From the NCBI RefSeq assembly GCF_004323735.1, contig NZ_CP036455.1:4335101-4399100 (forward strand): a stretch of DNA of 64,000 nucleotides, read 5' to 3'. A program made the position numbers and the translations under genes. This document shows, piece by piece, positions 50,467 through 59,134 of this stretch (positions are counted from its first letter, which is position 1; every line of letters begins with the position of its first letter). Under the pieces are notes generated by a model. The model ran no database searches. It was not told the origin of the DNA and worked only from the letters and a program-made list of their open reading frames with translations. This DNA comes from Streptomonospora litoralis. Its GTDB lineage: Bacteria > Actinomycetota > Actinomycetes > Streptosporangiales > Streptosporangiaceae.

Positions 50467-51443
50467 TGGCCGATTCCCCGCTGCGCATCGGCGTGATCGG
50501 TCTGGGCGCCATCTCCCGGTTCTACCTGGCCGCCGTGGAACGCTCGCCGTCACTGGTCCTGGCGGCCGTGTGCGACCCCCGTCCCGAGGCGCTCGCTCCG
50601 CTGCGGGGCCGCGCCCGCTGCTACCACGACCATCGGAAGCTGCTCGCGGACGGCGGTGTGGACGCCGCGGTCGTGGCCGCACCCAACCACCTGCACGCCT
50701 CGCTGTGCCGCGACGTGCTGGAGGCCGGGCTCGCGGTTTGCGTGGAGAAACCGCTGGCCACGCTGGCCGCCGACGGCGCGGCACTGCGCACCGCGGCCAC
50801 GCGGCGCGGCGCGACCCTGTTCACCGCCTTCCACCGCCGCTACAACAGGTCGGTGCGGGCGCTGGTCGACCGGATGGCCGCAGGAGCACCCCCGGTCGCG
50901 GCGCGGGTGCGCTACCTGGAACGCATCGAGGAGCACATCGGTGGCGACGCCTGGTATCTGGACCCGCAGCGCTGCGGCGGGGGCTGCGTCGCCGACAACG
51001 GTCCCAACGCCTTCGACCTGCTCCGAACGCTGCTGGGCGGACTGTCGGTGGCCGATGCGCGCATCACCCGGGACGCGGCAGGCGTAGATCGGCAGGCGCG
51101 GATCGGACTGCGGTCGGAGGGCGGAGCACAGGCGACGGTGGAGCTGGACTGGTCCTTCGCCGGCGAACGCAAGGACGTGTGGGTGCGCCTGGCCGACGGG
51201 AGTACGGAAACCGCCGACATGCTCGGCGGTTTCGGCGGCTTCAAGGAGTCGCTGTGGCACGAGTACGCGGGCGTGCTGGCGGACTTCGAGCGGCGGGTAC
51301 GGGGCGGTGACACCGCGGACGACGGCGGCAGGGCCGCGCTGGAACTGGTGGACGCGGCCTACCGCGCCGAGCGGGGGGCCACAGCCGCCGACAGTCCCCT
51401 GGCGTGCGGTGCCAGGCGGGATGCGGAGAGGAGGAGCCGGTGA
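50466..51443 (+). CDS. Gfo/Idh/MocA family oxidoreductase
   Basis: A 325-residue canonical Gfo/Idh/MocA protein. The Rossmann motif is IGVIGLGAISRFYLAAV, the catalytic-Lys motif VCVEKPLATLAADG is near residue 93, and the C-terminal domain includes DPQRCGGGCVADNGPNAFDLLRTLLGG with the conserved active-site Asp and His-type loop. ATG 50466 overlaps the stop of the dehydrogenase gene (TGATG). As the second member of this family in the operon, it likely oxidises or reduces a different hydroxyl/keto position of the same sugar- or cyclitol-like intermediate. Confidence 0.9.
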   Translation: MADSPLRIGVIGLGAISRFYLAAVERSPSLVLAAVCDPRPEALAPLRGRARCYHDHRKLLADGGVDAAVVAAPNHLHASLCRDVLEAGLAVCVEKPLATLAADGAALRTAATRRGATLFTAFHRRYNRSVRALVDRMAAGAPPVAARVRYLERIEEHIGGDAWYLDPQRCGGGCVADNGPNAFDLLRTLLGGLSVADARITRDAAGVDRQARIGLRSEGGAQATVELDWSFAGERKDVWVRLADGSTETADMLGGFGGFKESLWHEYAGVLADFERRVRGGDTADDGGRAALELVDAAYRAERGATAADSPLACGARRDAERRSR

Positions 51444-51901
51444 TCGGTGAGGACGGACCCAAGCGGGTGACGACGGCGGCGCTGGTCAAGGTGCTGGTAC
51501 ATCGCCGCGAAGAGCGCGGGATGGAGTTGCTGCCGTACGCGAGCCGCTGTGTGCGCACGGGAGAGGTGCACGAACTGGTCGCCACCGACCACACCGCGAC
51601 CGAGCCCGGGGCGCGGATCGACAGGGTGGCGTTTCTCGGGTTCGCGGAGATCGGTTGCGCGGGGGTGGTCGACCGCGGGGACGAACTGCGGGTGAACGGA
51701 CGGCCGGTCGGCACCGTGCTCGGGTTCGACGGCTGCCACTTTCCCAACCACTACAACATCCTGGTGCACACGCGGAATCCGCTCACGGGCGCGGAACTGG
51801 GCCTGCGCCCCGAGGACCGGATCGAGTTCGCGGCAGTGCACGGGGACACCGGTCGGCCGATCGCGTCGGCGCCCGAGGGACGCGGAGGAGGTGTCCGGTG
51901 A
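51440..51901 (+). CDS. Small uncharacterised protein, conserved-looking (possibly DUF6917)
   Basis: A 153-residue acidic-basic mixed protein ending the + operon. It opens KRVTTAALVKVLVHRREERGMELLPYASRCVRTGEVHELV and has a central GFDGCHFPNHYNILVHTRNPLTGAELGL segment whose His/Asn/Cys residues look like an active or metal site. The beta-rich pattern suggests a small barrel. I believe it matches a domain of unknown function (DUF6917, from memory, unverified). GTG 51440 shares GTGA with the Gfo/Idh stop and has GAGGAG upstream, so it is firmly part of the operon. A 24-codon frame starts in its TGATG stop but is unsupported. Confidence 0.75.
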   Translation: MIGEDGPKRVTTAALVKVLVHRREERGMELLPYASRCVRTGEVHELVATDHTATEPGARIDRVAFLGFAEIGCAGVVDRGDELRVNGRPVGTVLGFDGCHFPNHYNILVHTRNPLTGAELGLRPEDRIEFAAVHGDTGRPIASAPEGRGGGVR

Positions 51902-52203
51902 TGCGCGAGAGCGGGTTGGCCGGGAGCCGGCCGGTTCGGCACGCGGCTGCGGGACGATCATTCCCGGGCGGGTAAGTCCGACTCATCTCCGAGGTCGGAG
52001 GCGACCGCCCGCACCGTCCCCGCAACGGCCGCGGGTCGCGGTGACAGCCTGCGGTGTGTGGAAGATACCGAGCCGCAGTTCCAGAACCCGTCCGGTACCG
52101 GCGGCACAGGAATCCTTCATCCGGCGGGCCGCGCCGTTCTCATCCGCGGTGCCGTTCCGCGACCGGCCGACCTGATCGGCGGCCGGACGCGGAACGGAGA
52201 CGG

Positions 52204-52280
52204 CCCACCCGGGCGCCCCCTCGACCGGAGAGGGCGCCCGGGTGGGGCAGAGCCGTCCGCAGCACCTGTGCTGCGGACGG
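52204..52280. terminator. Two strong hairpins ending convergent operons
   Basis: Hairpin 1 has perfect 15-bp arms at 52204-52218 and 52232-52246. Hairpin 2 has perfect 13-bp arms at 52253-52265 and 52268-52280 with a 2-nt loop. They lie between the + biosynthetic operon and the minus-strand EF-hand gene. The preceding stretch 51902-52203 contains no gene I can support. Confidence 0.75.
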
Positions 52281-52296
52281 CCTGCGCTCGCGGACT

Positions 52297-52824
52297 CTAG
52301 CTGCCGAGCAGGGAGACGTCGGTGCGCCCCAGGTGGTAGTCGCGCACGGCGCCCATCAGTTCGTCCACTGTCAGGTAGCCGTTGCCGTTGGTGTCGACGC
52401 TCTGGAAGATCGCTTCGGTGTCGGAGGTGACGCCGATCGCGTTCAGCCAGCGCTTGAACTCGTCCTGGCTCACCCGGTTGTCGCCGTCGGTGTCGAGGAG
52501 ATCGACGATGGCCCGAATGGTCGGACGCAGCACCTTGCTGAAGCCGGCGTCGCCCTGATTGAGGATCTCCGCCTCGGCCACGGCCGCGAACTCCTCGGCG
52601 TTCAGCGAGCTCTTGCCCGCCTTGCTCGCCAGGTAGTCCCACATCTGCGTGTAGGCGTCGAAGACCGCACGGGCACGGGGAGAGGTGTCGTCCTCGCCGA
52701 GATTGCGCATGATCTCGCGCGCCTCGGCCTCGAAGTCGGATCGGTCGATGCTGCCGTCGCCGTTGTTGTCCCAGAAGGCGAAGCGCTCGTTCAGGCGCTC
52801 GCGCTCTTTCACACTGCTCGCCAT
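52297..52824 (-). CDS. EF-hand calcium-binding protein (calerythrin-like)
   Basis: A 175-residue cytoplasmic protein with four EF-hand units, as in actinomycete calerythrins and sarcoplasmic-type Ca2+-binding proteins. Loops 1, 3 and 4 are canonical: DNNGDGSIDRSDF, DTDGDNRVSQDEF and DTNGNGYLTVDEL. Loop 2 (SKAGKSSLNAEEF) has lost its calcium ligands. Probably a Ca2+ buffer or sensor. ATG 52824 follows GAGAGG. It is a single gene with its own AT-rich upstream region and terminators behind it. Confidence 0.93.
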   Translation of the reverse strand: MASSVKERERLNERFAFWDNNGDGSIDRSDFEAEAREIMRNLGEDDTSPRARAVFDAYTQMWDYLASKAGKSSLNAEEFAAVAEAEILNQGDAGFSKVLRPTIRAIVDLLDTDGDNRVSQDEFKRWLNAIGVTSDTEAIFQSVDTNGNGYLTVDELMGAVRDYHLGRTDVSLLGS

Positions 52825-53307
52825 TATTGACCTCTCAATAAAATCGGCGATGACGCCCGGTTTCGTTGCAGAACCGAGCTAGCGAAGCTCCGCGACGATT
52901 ACGCTACCACCGCGCCACGGAAGCGCAATGGCGGATTATTGGACACTCGCGCACGTTCGGAAATTCATGCGCCTGCAGCTTGCCGCAAATCGGACCAAAG
53001 CATCCTGAAACCCACCCTGCAGTACGCGACGTTCACCCGGAAACGTCCGAATAATCACCGGCTCGGGAATTCCAAGATCCTTGGCCTTTCACCAAACTTC
53101 CTACGCCCGACCTGGCCACCTGGTCTACGAATTTCAACATTCACAGTTCAGGAGATCCGGAATCCGACTACCGGTCCCCCGGATAGGTTCAGAACCCACC
53201 GCTGCCACGCGGAAATCGGCGACCTGTTGCGAATGTGTGAGCCGTGCGGCCCATGCCGCGCACACCACCGACGACACGGCGGTTTCCGATCGGACGGCCG
53301 CACCGGC
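52825..53307. other. Intergenic region without a supported gene
   Basis: Lower in GC than its surroundings, notably 52900-53180. It should hold the EF-hand promoter at its left end and the 3' region of the membrane-protein gene at its right. I find no open frame with coding character and no clear hairpin. Confidence 0.5.
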
Positions 53308-54018
53308 TCAGAGTTGCTCGCGCACCCCGGATTCACGTTCGATGCTGCCCAGTTGGTCCCGCAGATTGCCCGCCATCGAAGCGCGGCCGGCGCCCCGGCG
53401 GAAGACCGGGAGCACGGTGCGCTTGCCGACGTCCTCGATGAGCAGCGCCAAGGCGCCGTAGAGGGCGAGCACGCACAGCACGACACCGGCCGCACCCGAT
53501 ACCGTCCCCCATAATGGGGCCCCGGTCAGCTCGTAGCCCGCGGTGAGGGCGAAGCGCACCGACGCGGCCAGCAGAATCGCCGCGGCCAGCAGCTTGCCCG
53601 TCGCCGCCCCCGCCGCGGGCACCAGCAGCCCCACCGCGACAGCCAGCATCAGCACGCCCAGCGTGGGGCTGGTCGACACGCCCGCGGGACAGCTCAGCGT
53701 CACCACAGCGGTCGCGAGCCAGGTGCCGCCGAGCATCCCCATACCTGTTCCCACCCCGATGTCGCGCCCCAGGAAGCCGAGGATGCTGCCGAGCAGCTGC
53801 AACGGGAAAGCGAAGGCGATGAGCACCATGCACACGTGATCCCGCTCGCTCACGGGCAGCCAGCCCAGCTGAAGCGCACTGAGCATCAGCGTGGCGACGG
53901 CCAGTGCCATGAAGCCCACGGGCATGGGGTTCGCGATCGGGCGGAGGCTGATCCGCACGCCCGGAGCGGCCGGGTACGCCTCCTCATCCAAGGTTCGCGC
54001 GTGTGCGGATTCGGTCAC
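53308..54018 (-). CDS. GPR1/FUN34/YaaH-like membrane protein (copy 1)
   Basis: A 236-residue protein with six predicted membrane helices. The segment RPIANPMPVGFMALAVATLMLSALQLGW resembles the NPAPLGL signature of the acetate/succinate transporter family, but with NPMPVGF, so transport of acetate is only a guess. The C-terminus is a charged tail ending SIEREGxREQL-like. GTG 54018 follows GAGGGG. It is a tandem paralogue of the next gene, identical in length and very similar throughout; the 320-bp gap between them (54019-54341) holds no gene and is Arg/Gly-rich in every frame. Confidence 0.72.
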   Translation of the reverse strand: MTESAHARTLDEEAYPAAPGVRISLRPIANPMPVGFMALAVATLMLSALQLGWLPVSERDHVCMVLIAFAFPLQLLGSILGFLGRDIGVGTGMGMLGGTWLATAVVTLSCPAGVSTSPTLGVLMLAVAVGLLVPAAGAATGKLLAAAILLAASVRFALTAGYELTGAPLWGTVSGAAGVVLCVLALYGALALLIEDVGKRTVLPVFRRGAGRASMAGNLRDQLGSIERESGVREQL

Positions 54019-54341
54019 ATCGGGTCACCCCTCGGCGCCTCGGGTTCGCACCGGCGCGCCGCAACGTCGCCGACGGCGCCCGGCCCGCGGCCTGGGCCCG
54101 CGACGCCGTCCAGGCCTCCCGGTCGGCGCCCGGCGCGCGTCGGGCACGGCGGAGCTGCCCCGCGGATTCGCGGCGGCCCCGGATCCGGCGGCGCCTCCAA
54201 GCCGCACTGGCTACCCTCGGCACGTTAGCGCGCGGGCCGCCCGGCGATCACGGCGGGCCCGCCGGGTCGGCCGACGACGGTGACACCTCCGACCGAGCGC
54301 CCGGCCACCGCCGAGAAATCCGTCGCGCGATGGCGAGAGCT

Positions 54342-55052
54342 TCAGAGCTGCTCGCGAATGCCGCCCTCCCGTTCGATGCTGCGCAGCTGGTCCTTGAGGT
54401 TGCCGTTCATGGACACCCGGCCCGCTCCGCGGCGCAGGACGGGGATGACGGTGCGCTTACGGACATCCTCGATCAGCAGGGCCAACGCGCCGTAGAGCGC
54501 GAGGACGCACAGCAGGACTCCCCCGACCCCGGCGACGGTTCCCCAGATCGGCGAACCCGTCAGCTCGTAGACCGCCGTCAGGGCGAACCGCACCGCTGAT
54601 CCGCCCAGGATGGCCGCCGCGATCAGCTTGCCCGTCGCCGCCCCCGCCGCGGGGACGAGCAGGCCCAGCGCAACGGCCAGCATCAGCACGCCCAGAGTGG
54701 ACGTCGTCTGGGCGCCGGGAGGCTGGTTCAGCGAGACGACGGCGGTCGACAGCCAGGTGCCGCCGAGCATCGCCATTCCGGTGCCCACGACGACGTCGCG
54801 GGCCAGGAATCCGAACACGGCGCCGAGCGCCTGCAAGGGGAAGGAGAACGTGATCAGGATGATGGCCACGTTGTTGCGCTCGCTGTCGGGCAGCCAGCCC
54901 AGCTGGAGGGCGCTGAGCATCAGGGTGGCGATCGCCAGCGCCATGAAACCCATCGGCTTGGGGTTGGCGATCGGGTTGAGGTTGATCCGGACGGCCGACT
55001 TCCCGAGAATCGACTCGTCGTTCTCCGGTGCGGGACGATCGGTGTCGGTCAC
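54342..55052 (-). CDS. GPR1/FUN34/YaaH-like membrane protein (copy 2)
   Basis: A 236-residue six-helix membrane protein. NPIANPKPMGFMALAIATLMLSALQLGW corresponds to the NPAPLGL region of YaaH proteins. The last 60 residues (VLALYGALALLIEDVRKRTVIPVLRRGAGRVSM) and the terminal SIEREGGIREQL are shared almost exactly with copy 1. GTG 55052 follows GAGGAG. The pair probably arose by tandem duplication, with divergence concentrated at the N-terminus and in the third loop. Whether both transport the same solute is unknown. Confidence 0.72.
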   Translation of the reverse strand: MTDTDRPAPENDESILGKSAVRINLNPIANPKPMGFMALAIATLMLSALQLGWLPDSERNNVAIILITFSFPLQALGAVFGFLARDVVVGTGMAMLGGTWLSTAVVSLNQPPGAQTTSTLGVLMLAVALGLLVPAAGAATGKLIAAAILGGSAVRFALTAVYELTGSPIWGTVAGVGGVLLCVLALYGALALLIEDVRKRTVIPVLRRGAGRVSMNGNLKDQLRSIEREGGIREQL

Positions 55053-55481
55053 GGTGGCTCACTCCTCGGCGACGCGTGTGGGCGGGCGCGCCAGCTCGCC
55101 GTCCCTGCAGGGCGGTCCGGCGGAGGGGCCGTCGTCCGCCTGCAAGGGCCGCGCTCGGCGCGCGCAGGGCGCCGGGTGAATCGGCCGCCCGCGCATGTCG
55201 CGATCTCCGGCTACCCGGTGCACAACCGCCGCGCTACCCACGATCAGGGCCGCGTCCCGAACCGGCCGCCGCGGACCGGCGCTGCGGTCGTGCCGCCGCA
55301 CGCGCGATCCGAGGGCGGGCGGCCCCGCACGGAGCCGGCCGCCCCGTCGCGCCCGCCCGTGCGCGGGCGGCAGGCGGGGCGGCCGGCGGCACGCGCTCCG
55401 GGGCGCCGCCGGGGACCGGCGGGATACGAAGGCGGCGCGAGCGCGTGCGGTCGTTCCGGCGGCCGGGGCGCCGCCCGCGGA
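55053..55481. other. GC-rich gap without a supported gene
   Basis: About 430 bp of Gly/Arg/Pro-coding-looking sequence in every frame, with no initiation site or recognisable protein. It separates the minus-strand oxygenase gene (ends 55482) from the transporter pair, so it must contain the promoter for copy 2. Confidence 0.4.
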
Positions 55482-56588
55482 TCAGCCGATGCGGTCGGCC
55501 ATCTGCGGCTCGGTCTCCTGGCCTGCCGTGAACGCCTCTCGGCAGACCCGCTCGACCGCCTTGCCCAGGTGGCCGACCACTTCGTCGGATACGGGGTTGT
55601 GCCCCACCGGGCCACCCAGCAGCGTGGCCGTGCCCAGTGTGGCGGCGTCGGCGCCCAAGTCGAATGCCGAGGTGGGGACGTCGACCATGTCGGCGAAGCG
55701 GTCGGTAAGCGCCTGGCGGAGGAACGCCGGCACCGCACCCTCGAATCCGGGCGGCATGTAGGACTCGTACAGGTCGATGCACTCGCGGGTGAGGATGCGG
55801 CCCTCGTCGCTCGGGGCCCATTCGTACTCGCGCCCCTCGTGCCAGAGCTCGGTCGCCCGCCCGTGCGAGCTCATCGCCTCCTTGATGTACTTGTCGGGGA
55901 CGCCGAGGAAGTGGGCCACGATCGCCCACGAGTACATGAAGCCCTCGGCCTCGTTCTGGTCGACGCTTAGGCCGATGTTCTCCATGCCGTCGAGCACACC
56001 GACGGAGAACACCAGCGCCGCGCCGGCGGTGTAGAGCTGCGAGACGGGCGCGCCCATGCCGTCGTAGTCCCACTCGCCCGAGCGGCGGTGCAGCTCGCGG
56101 ATGGCGGCGTGCACCAAGCGGACCTTCTGGCAGGTGGGAACGAGCTTGGAGTGGTCGGTGAAGGCGTCGGAGTCGCCCATGCCCATGAAGATCCGCGTGG
56201 ACTGGGAAAGCCGGCGATGCGGCTGGTGCGAGAGTTGGTGGGTGGAGTGCAGGGTGTAGGCACCCACCGGGGAGAGGTAGGTGCCCACGAGGCCGACCGT
56301 AGCCTGCATCGCCGAGGCCGGCAGGTGGTGGTGCCGGAAGAAGTCGGCGGTGTCCGCTAGCCGGGTGTCCTCGACCCAGTCGGGGAACTCGCGGGTGGTT
56401 TCGAAGTATTCGCGCAGAACGGCGGGGGTCTGCGCGGGGATCTGGGAGTCGGCCGTGTCGATCTGGCGGAAGAGGTTGTTGACGCTGTTGACCTGGTCGT
56501 CGTCCAACAGCTCCTTGACCACTTCGTCGGCAAGGGGATCACCCAGATCCCGCAGTTCGCGGGCGAAGTCGGCGTAGTCCATGGCCAT
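55482..56588 (-). CDS. Oxygenase MpaB family / rubber-oxygenase-like protein (DUF2236)
   Basis: A 368-residue protein of the MpaB/Lcp group, haem-b oxygenases that cleave isoprenoid or related double bonds. The family signature KVRLVHAAIRELHRRSGEWDYDGMGAPVSQ lies near 160-190 with the conserved His and Arg, and a further His follows in AIVAHFLGVPDKYI. Lcp haem is ligated by a proximal His in this region. There is no signal peptide, unlike secreted Lcp. ATG 56588 follows AAGGAG; MAM gives an alternative two codons later. It stands alone; substrate unknown. Confidence 0.83.
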   Translation of the reverse strand: MAMDYADFARELRDLGDPLADEVVKELLDDDQVNSVNNLFRQIDTADSQIPAQTPAVLREYFETTREFPDWVEDTRLADTADFFRHHHLPASAMQATVGLVGTYLSPVGAYTLHSTHQLSHQPHRRLSQSTRIFMGMGDSDAFTDHSKLVPTCQKVRLVHAAIRELHRRSGEWDYDGMGAPVSQLYTAGAALVFSVGVLDGMENIGLSVDQNEAEGFMYSWAIVAHFLGVPDKYIKEAMSSHGRATELWHEGREYEWAPSDEGRILTRECIDLYESYMPPGFEGAVPAFLRQALTDRFADMVDVPTSAFDLGADAATLGTATLLGGPVGHNPVSDEVVGHLGKAVERVCREAFTAGQETEPQMADRIG

Positions 56589-56951
56589 GCTGCGGTCTCC
56601 TTCGAGTGCTGAGGGAGGTCGGGCGGGGCGAGCGGGCGCACGGCCGTGGTCCGTGGCCGCGGCTCACCCCCGTCGTCAAGGAGCGAGCGGACCGACATCA
56701 AGACACAAACCGAATTCGGAAAGTCACTGCGAGTCCGTTCGCTTAGGCGTATGTGCTCCAGGCGACTCGGCGGCAAACCTTCGTCGCATCCTGGAATACC
56801 AGGTCAGCGCCTTGATTCGGTCATCGCGGAGGTCGGGCCAGGCCGGTCCGCAACCAGCCGTCCGGCCTTCGCATACGCGGAGGCGCCGCGGCCGCCGAGG
56901 GCTTCGGCACTGCGACGCGGCGTTTGCCGACACCCATGCAGGGCGGGCCCC

Positions 56952-57032
56952 TGGCTGCTCGGCGGCATCTCCGTGAGCCTGGTCTGCTACGGGCTCTACT
57001 GCCTCTGCAAGATCCGCTGGCTGCGTCCTTGA
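56952..57032 (+). pseudogene. Possible C-terminal remnant of a DUF1206 membrane protein
   Basis: The last 26 codons before a stop at 57030-57032 read PWLLGGISVSLVCYGLYCLCKIRW, resembling the final membrane helix and basic end of DUF1206 proteins. Nothing upstream in any frame continues the protein, so it is probably a deletion remnant. The rest of 56589-57174 has no supported gene. Confidence 0.3.
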
Positions 57033-57174
57033 CCGGCTCCGACGGCTCGGCCACCCGTCGGCTCCGCCGGCCCGGCGAGGTACCCGGGTCCGAATACGGC
57101 GGCGGATGTGCAGATGGCCGGGATCGGTCCCGCGGAGGGGTGCCGGCCGGGGCGGCAACGAACAGAGCGGTGTC

Positions 57175-57180
57175 TAGGAT
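57175..57180 (+). promoter_or_regulatory. Putative -10 box (TAGGAT) of a leaderless gene
   Basis: TAGGAT ends seven bases before the DUF4429 ATG; there is no ribosome site. The geometry is the same as at the aldo/keto reductase gene. Confidence 0.5.
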
Positions 57181-57187
57181 CTCTGGC

Positions 57188-57922
57188 ATGAACGACTTGC
57201 ACGGAGATCGGGCCACCTGGCGCTTCGACGGGGAGACCGTCCTGATCAGGTACCACACCGGAGCGTTCAAGAACGCGATGCTCAAGGAGCTCGGCCGGTG
57301 CAGCGTTCCCGTCTCGGCGATCTCGGCAGCGGAGTTCGACGTGTTCGCCGGCAAGCGCAAGCGCTGGGCTCTGCGGCTGCGGCTGCGCGAGAAGGCCGAT
57401 CCCTACGCCGCAGTGGGCGCGATGCTCAATGCCCGGTCGCAGCCCTTCGTGTTGGTCGGACCGGCGAGCACGGAGCTGGTAGCGGAGTACCTCGCCGAAC
57501 AGCTGCATTTCGCCGCGCAGCAGGCCGACCCTCCGGGCGGGGCCCCGCCCGTCCTGGCGACCCGGCTGGTGCCGCCGTTGCCGCTGCACATCCAGACGTC
57601 GGAGGGCACCGCCGCCTTCGACGGCTCCACCGTCCGACTGATCTGGGCCGGCTCCGAGGCGTCGTCGCGGAAGAAGAAGGCGCACCGCCGAGAGTTCGCG
57701 CTGGCCGACATCACCGGCGTCGAATGGGTTCCCGAGGACGACTGGGGCAACGGCCACATCCGCATCAACACCGCCGACGCCACCGAGGAGGAGATCACCA
57801 AACCCAAGCACGACCTTTCATGCCTGATGACCAAGGACGGCAAGCAGGTCGCCCGCGGGTTGATGATGGCCGCCACGATTACGGCGTACCTGTGGGCCGG
57901 CAAGCGGCCGGAGCTGGACTAA
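57188..57922 (+). CDS. DUF4429 domain protein
   Basis: A 244-residue protein made of two similar halves, each beginning with an 'xxF(D)GxTVxxxW/Y' strand (ATWRFDGETVLIRYH and GTAAFDGSTVRLIWAGSEASSRKKKAHRREF), the pattern of actinomycete DUF4429 proteins. These have PH-like/short-ORF folds of unknown role. ATG 57188 has a -10 box at the right distance for leaderless translation. The stop codon TAA is formed by the first bases of the terminal inverted repeat of the adjacent mobile-element-like sequence, so the original C-terminus may have been changed by its insertion. Confidence 0.82.
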   Translation: MNDLHGDRATWRFDGETVLIRYHTGAFKNAMLKELGRCSVPVSAISAAEFDVFAGKRKRWALRLRLREKADPYAAVGAMLNARSQPFVLVGPASTELVAEYLAEQLHFAAQQADPPGGAPPVLATRLVPPLPLHIQTSEGTAAFDGSTVRLIWAGSEASSRKKKAHRREFALADITGVEWVPEDDWGNGHIRINTADATEEEITKPKHDLSCLMTKDGKQVARGLMMAATITAYLWAGKRPELD

Positions 57923-58534
57923 GCCGTGCTTAAGGAGTGCTGGATCGGTCCGGCTCCCATGGGCGGCCGGGCCGTGCGACTCCCATCCGCTACGCGGACT
58001 TGCCCGAACTTGCTCCCGGCCGGGCGGCGGGCTGATCTACGGGGAGCAGCGGGCACCGGGGACGATGGCGGGCCGGGGCCCGCTGGTTGAGGGAGCGGGG
58101 ACCGCAGGTGGCGGTGCGTGGGGAGGGGCGGCTCGGGTCTACTGGGCGGACCTGCTGGTGCAGACAGACTCGGCACGGCTTGGCCCGTCTATCGTGAACC
58201 TATGGTCGCAGGTAAGCGCATTCCGCGGCCATAAGTTCGCGATCATCGCCGGATGGACCGGCATAGGGGACCTACCGGCGCCGGTGGGCCGACTGGGTGC
58301 CGCCGTGCTCCCTACCGGGCCCGCACAGGGTGGAGGCCGCGCGGCGGGCGCGGCCGCGGGCGCCCGCACGCCCCGGGGGCGCCGGAATGGGGGTTGGGGG
58401 GCGACGCCGCGTCGCTCGTGGCGCCCGGGCGAAGCCCTTCGCCACCGTCGCCGCCGCTTTTCAGTCAAGTCCACCCGTTTCGCGGCAGACCAACCAGGCC
58501 GCACAGCAGCCCAGCGTTCTTAAACACGGCTTAG
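57919..58534. mobile_element. 616-bp element bounded by 25-bp imperfect terminal inverted repeats (MITE-like or IS remnant)
   Basis: The left end CTAAGCCGTGCTTAAG... (57919-57943) and the reverse complement of the right end (58511-58534, CTAAGCCGTGTTTAAG...) match over about 24 bp with one gap and few mismatches, ending in GCTGG on both sides. No transposase frame is present inside, so it would be non-autonomous. I see no clear target duplication. It abuts the DUF4429 gene on the left and a 14-bp terminator on the right, as if inserted between gene and terminator. Confidence 0.55.
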
Positions 58535-58558
58535 CCGCCCGGCCCGGCATTCGCCGAA

Positions 58559-58602
58559 CGCCGGTGCGGCTGCCTCCCCCTCATGAGCCAGCCGCACCGG
58601 CG
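58559..58602. terminator. 14-bp perfect hairpin beyond the transposon-like element
   Basis: Arms 58559-58572 and 58589-58602 are perfectly complementary with a 16-nt loop. It may be the original terminator of the DUF4429 gene, now separated from it by the element. The rest of 58603-59134 has no supported gene. Confidence 0.55.
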
Positions 58603-58868
58603 CACGGGTGTCACCGGCGGGGCGCGGCAGCCCGGCGCTTGGGCCGGATTGCCGGTACCGCCCGTTCGGTGACGGTCGGACGGCTGGTCGGGAACCGACC
58701 GCACCGTCCTCGTCGCCTGCAGCATCCCCACCGCCCGGGGCGCGCCGCCGCCTGGCTGGCGCCAGCTCCTCGGCGGTGAAGACCTCGTGCTCCAGAGCAA
58801 AGCAGAAACCGCGCCGCTGTGGCGCCGATTCCGCTCGACCGTAATGGCGTCGCAACTTTCGCGGTCCC

Positions 58869-58903
58869 GGCCGCGGGTGGGCCGCGGCGGCCCACCCGCG
58901 GCC
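58869..58903. repeat. Perfect 35-bp palindrome
   Basis: Arms 58869-58885 and 58887-58903 (17 bp, GGCCGCGGGTGGGCCGC and its complement) are separated by a single base. It lies in a gene-free stretch between the terminator and the amidohydrolase fragment. It could form a cruciform or act as a terminator or binding site. Confidence 0.5.
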
Positions 58904-59134
58904 AAGCGCCGCACCCGACGGGGGCGCGAACCGCTCCGAACGGCCGCTCGGACGGCCGTGCGTTACTCGGCACCGCCCTTGAACCCGCACCCGCCGACGG
59001 GTTACCAAGGCTGCGGGTTGCGGAGCGTCCTCACGGCCGGGACACCGGAGGCGTAGTGGGCCCTCCCGCCGCCCGGCGACGCACGTACACGGGACGGCTC
59101 GGCGAAACGGCTCGGGATCGGGGAGCGAAGCGAA

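Noticed and set aside
51901-51975. 24-codon frame starting in the TGATG stop of the last operon gene
   Set aside because: No ribosome site of its own and no conserved look; probably chance.
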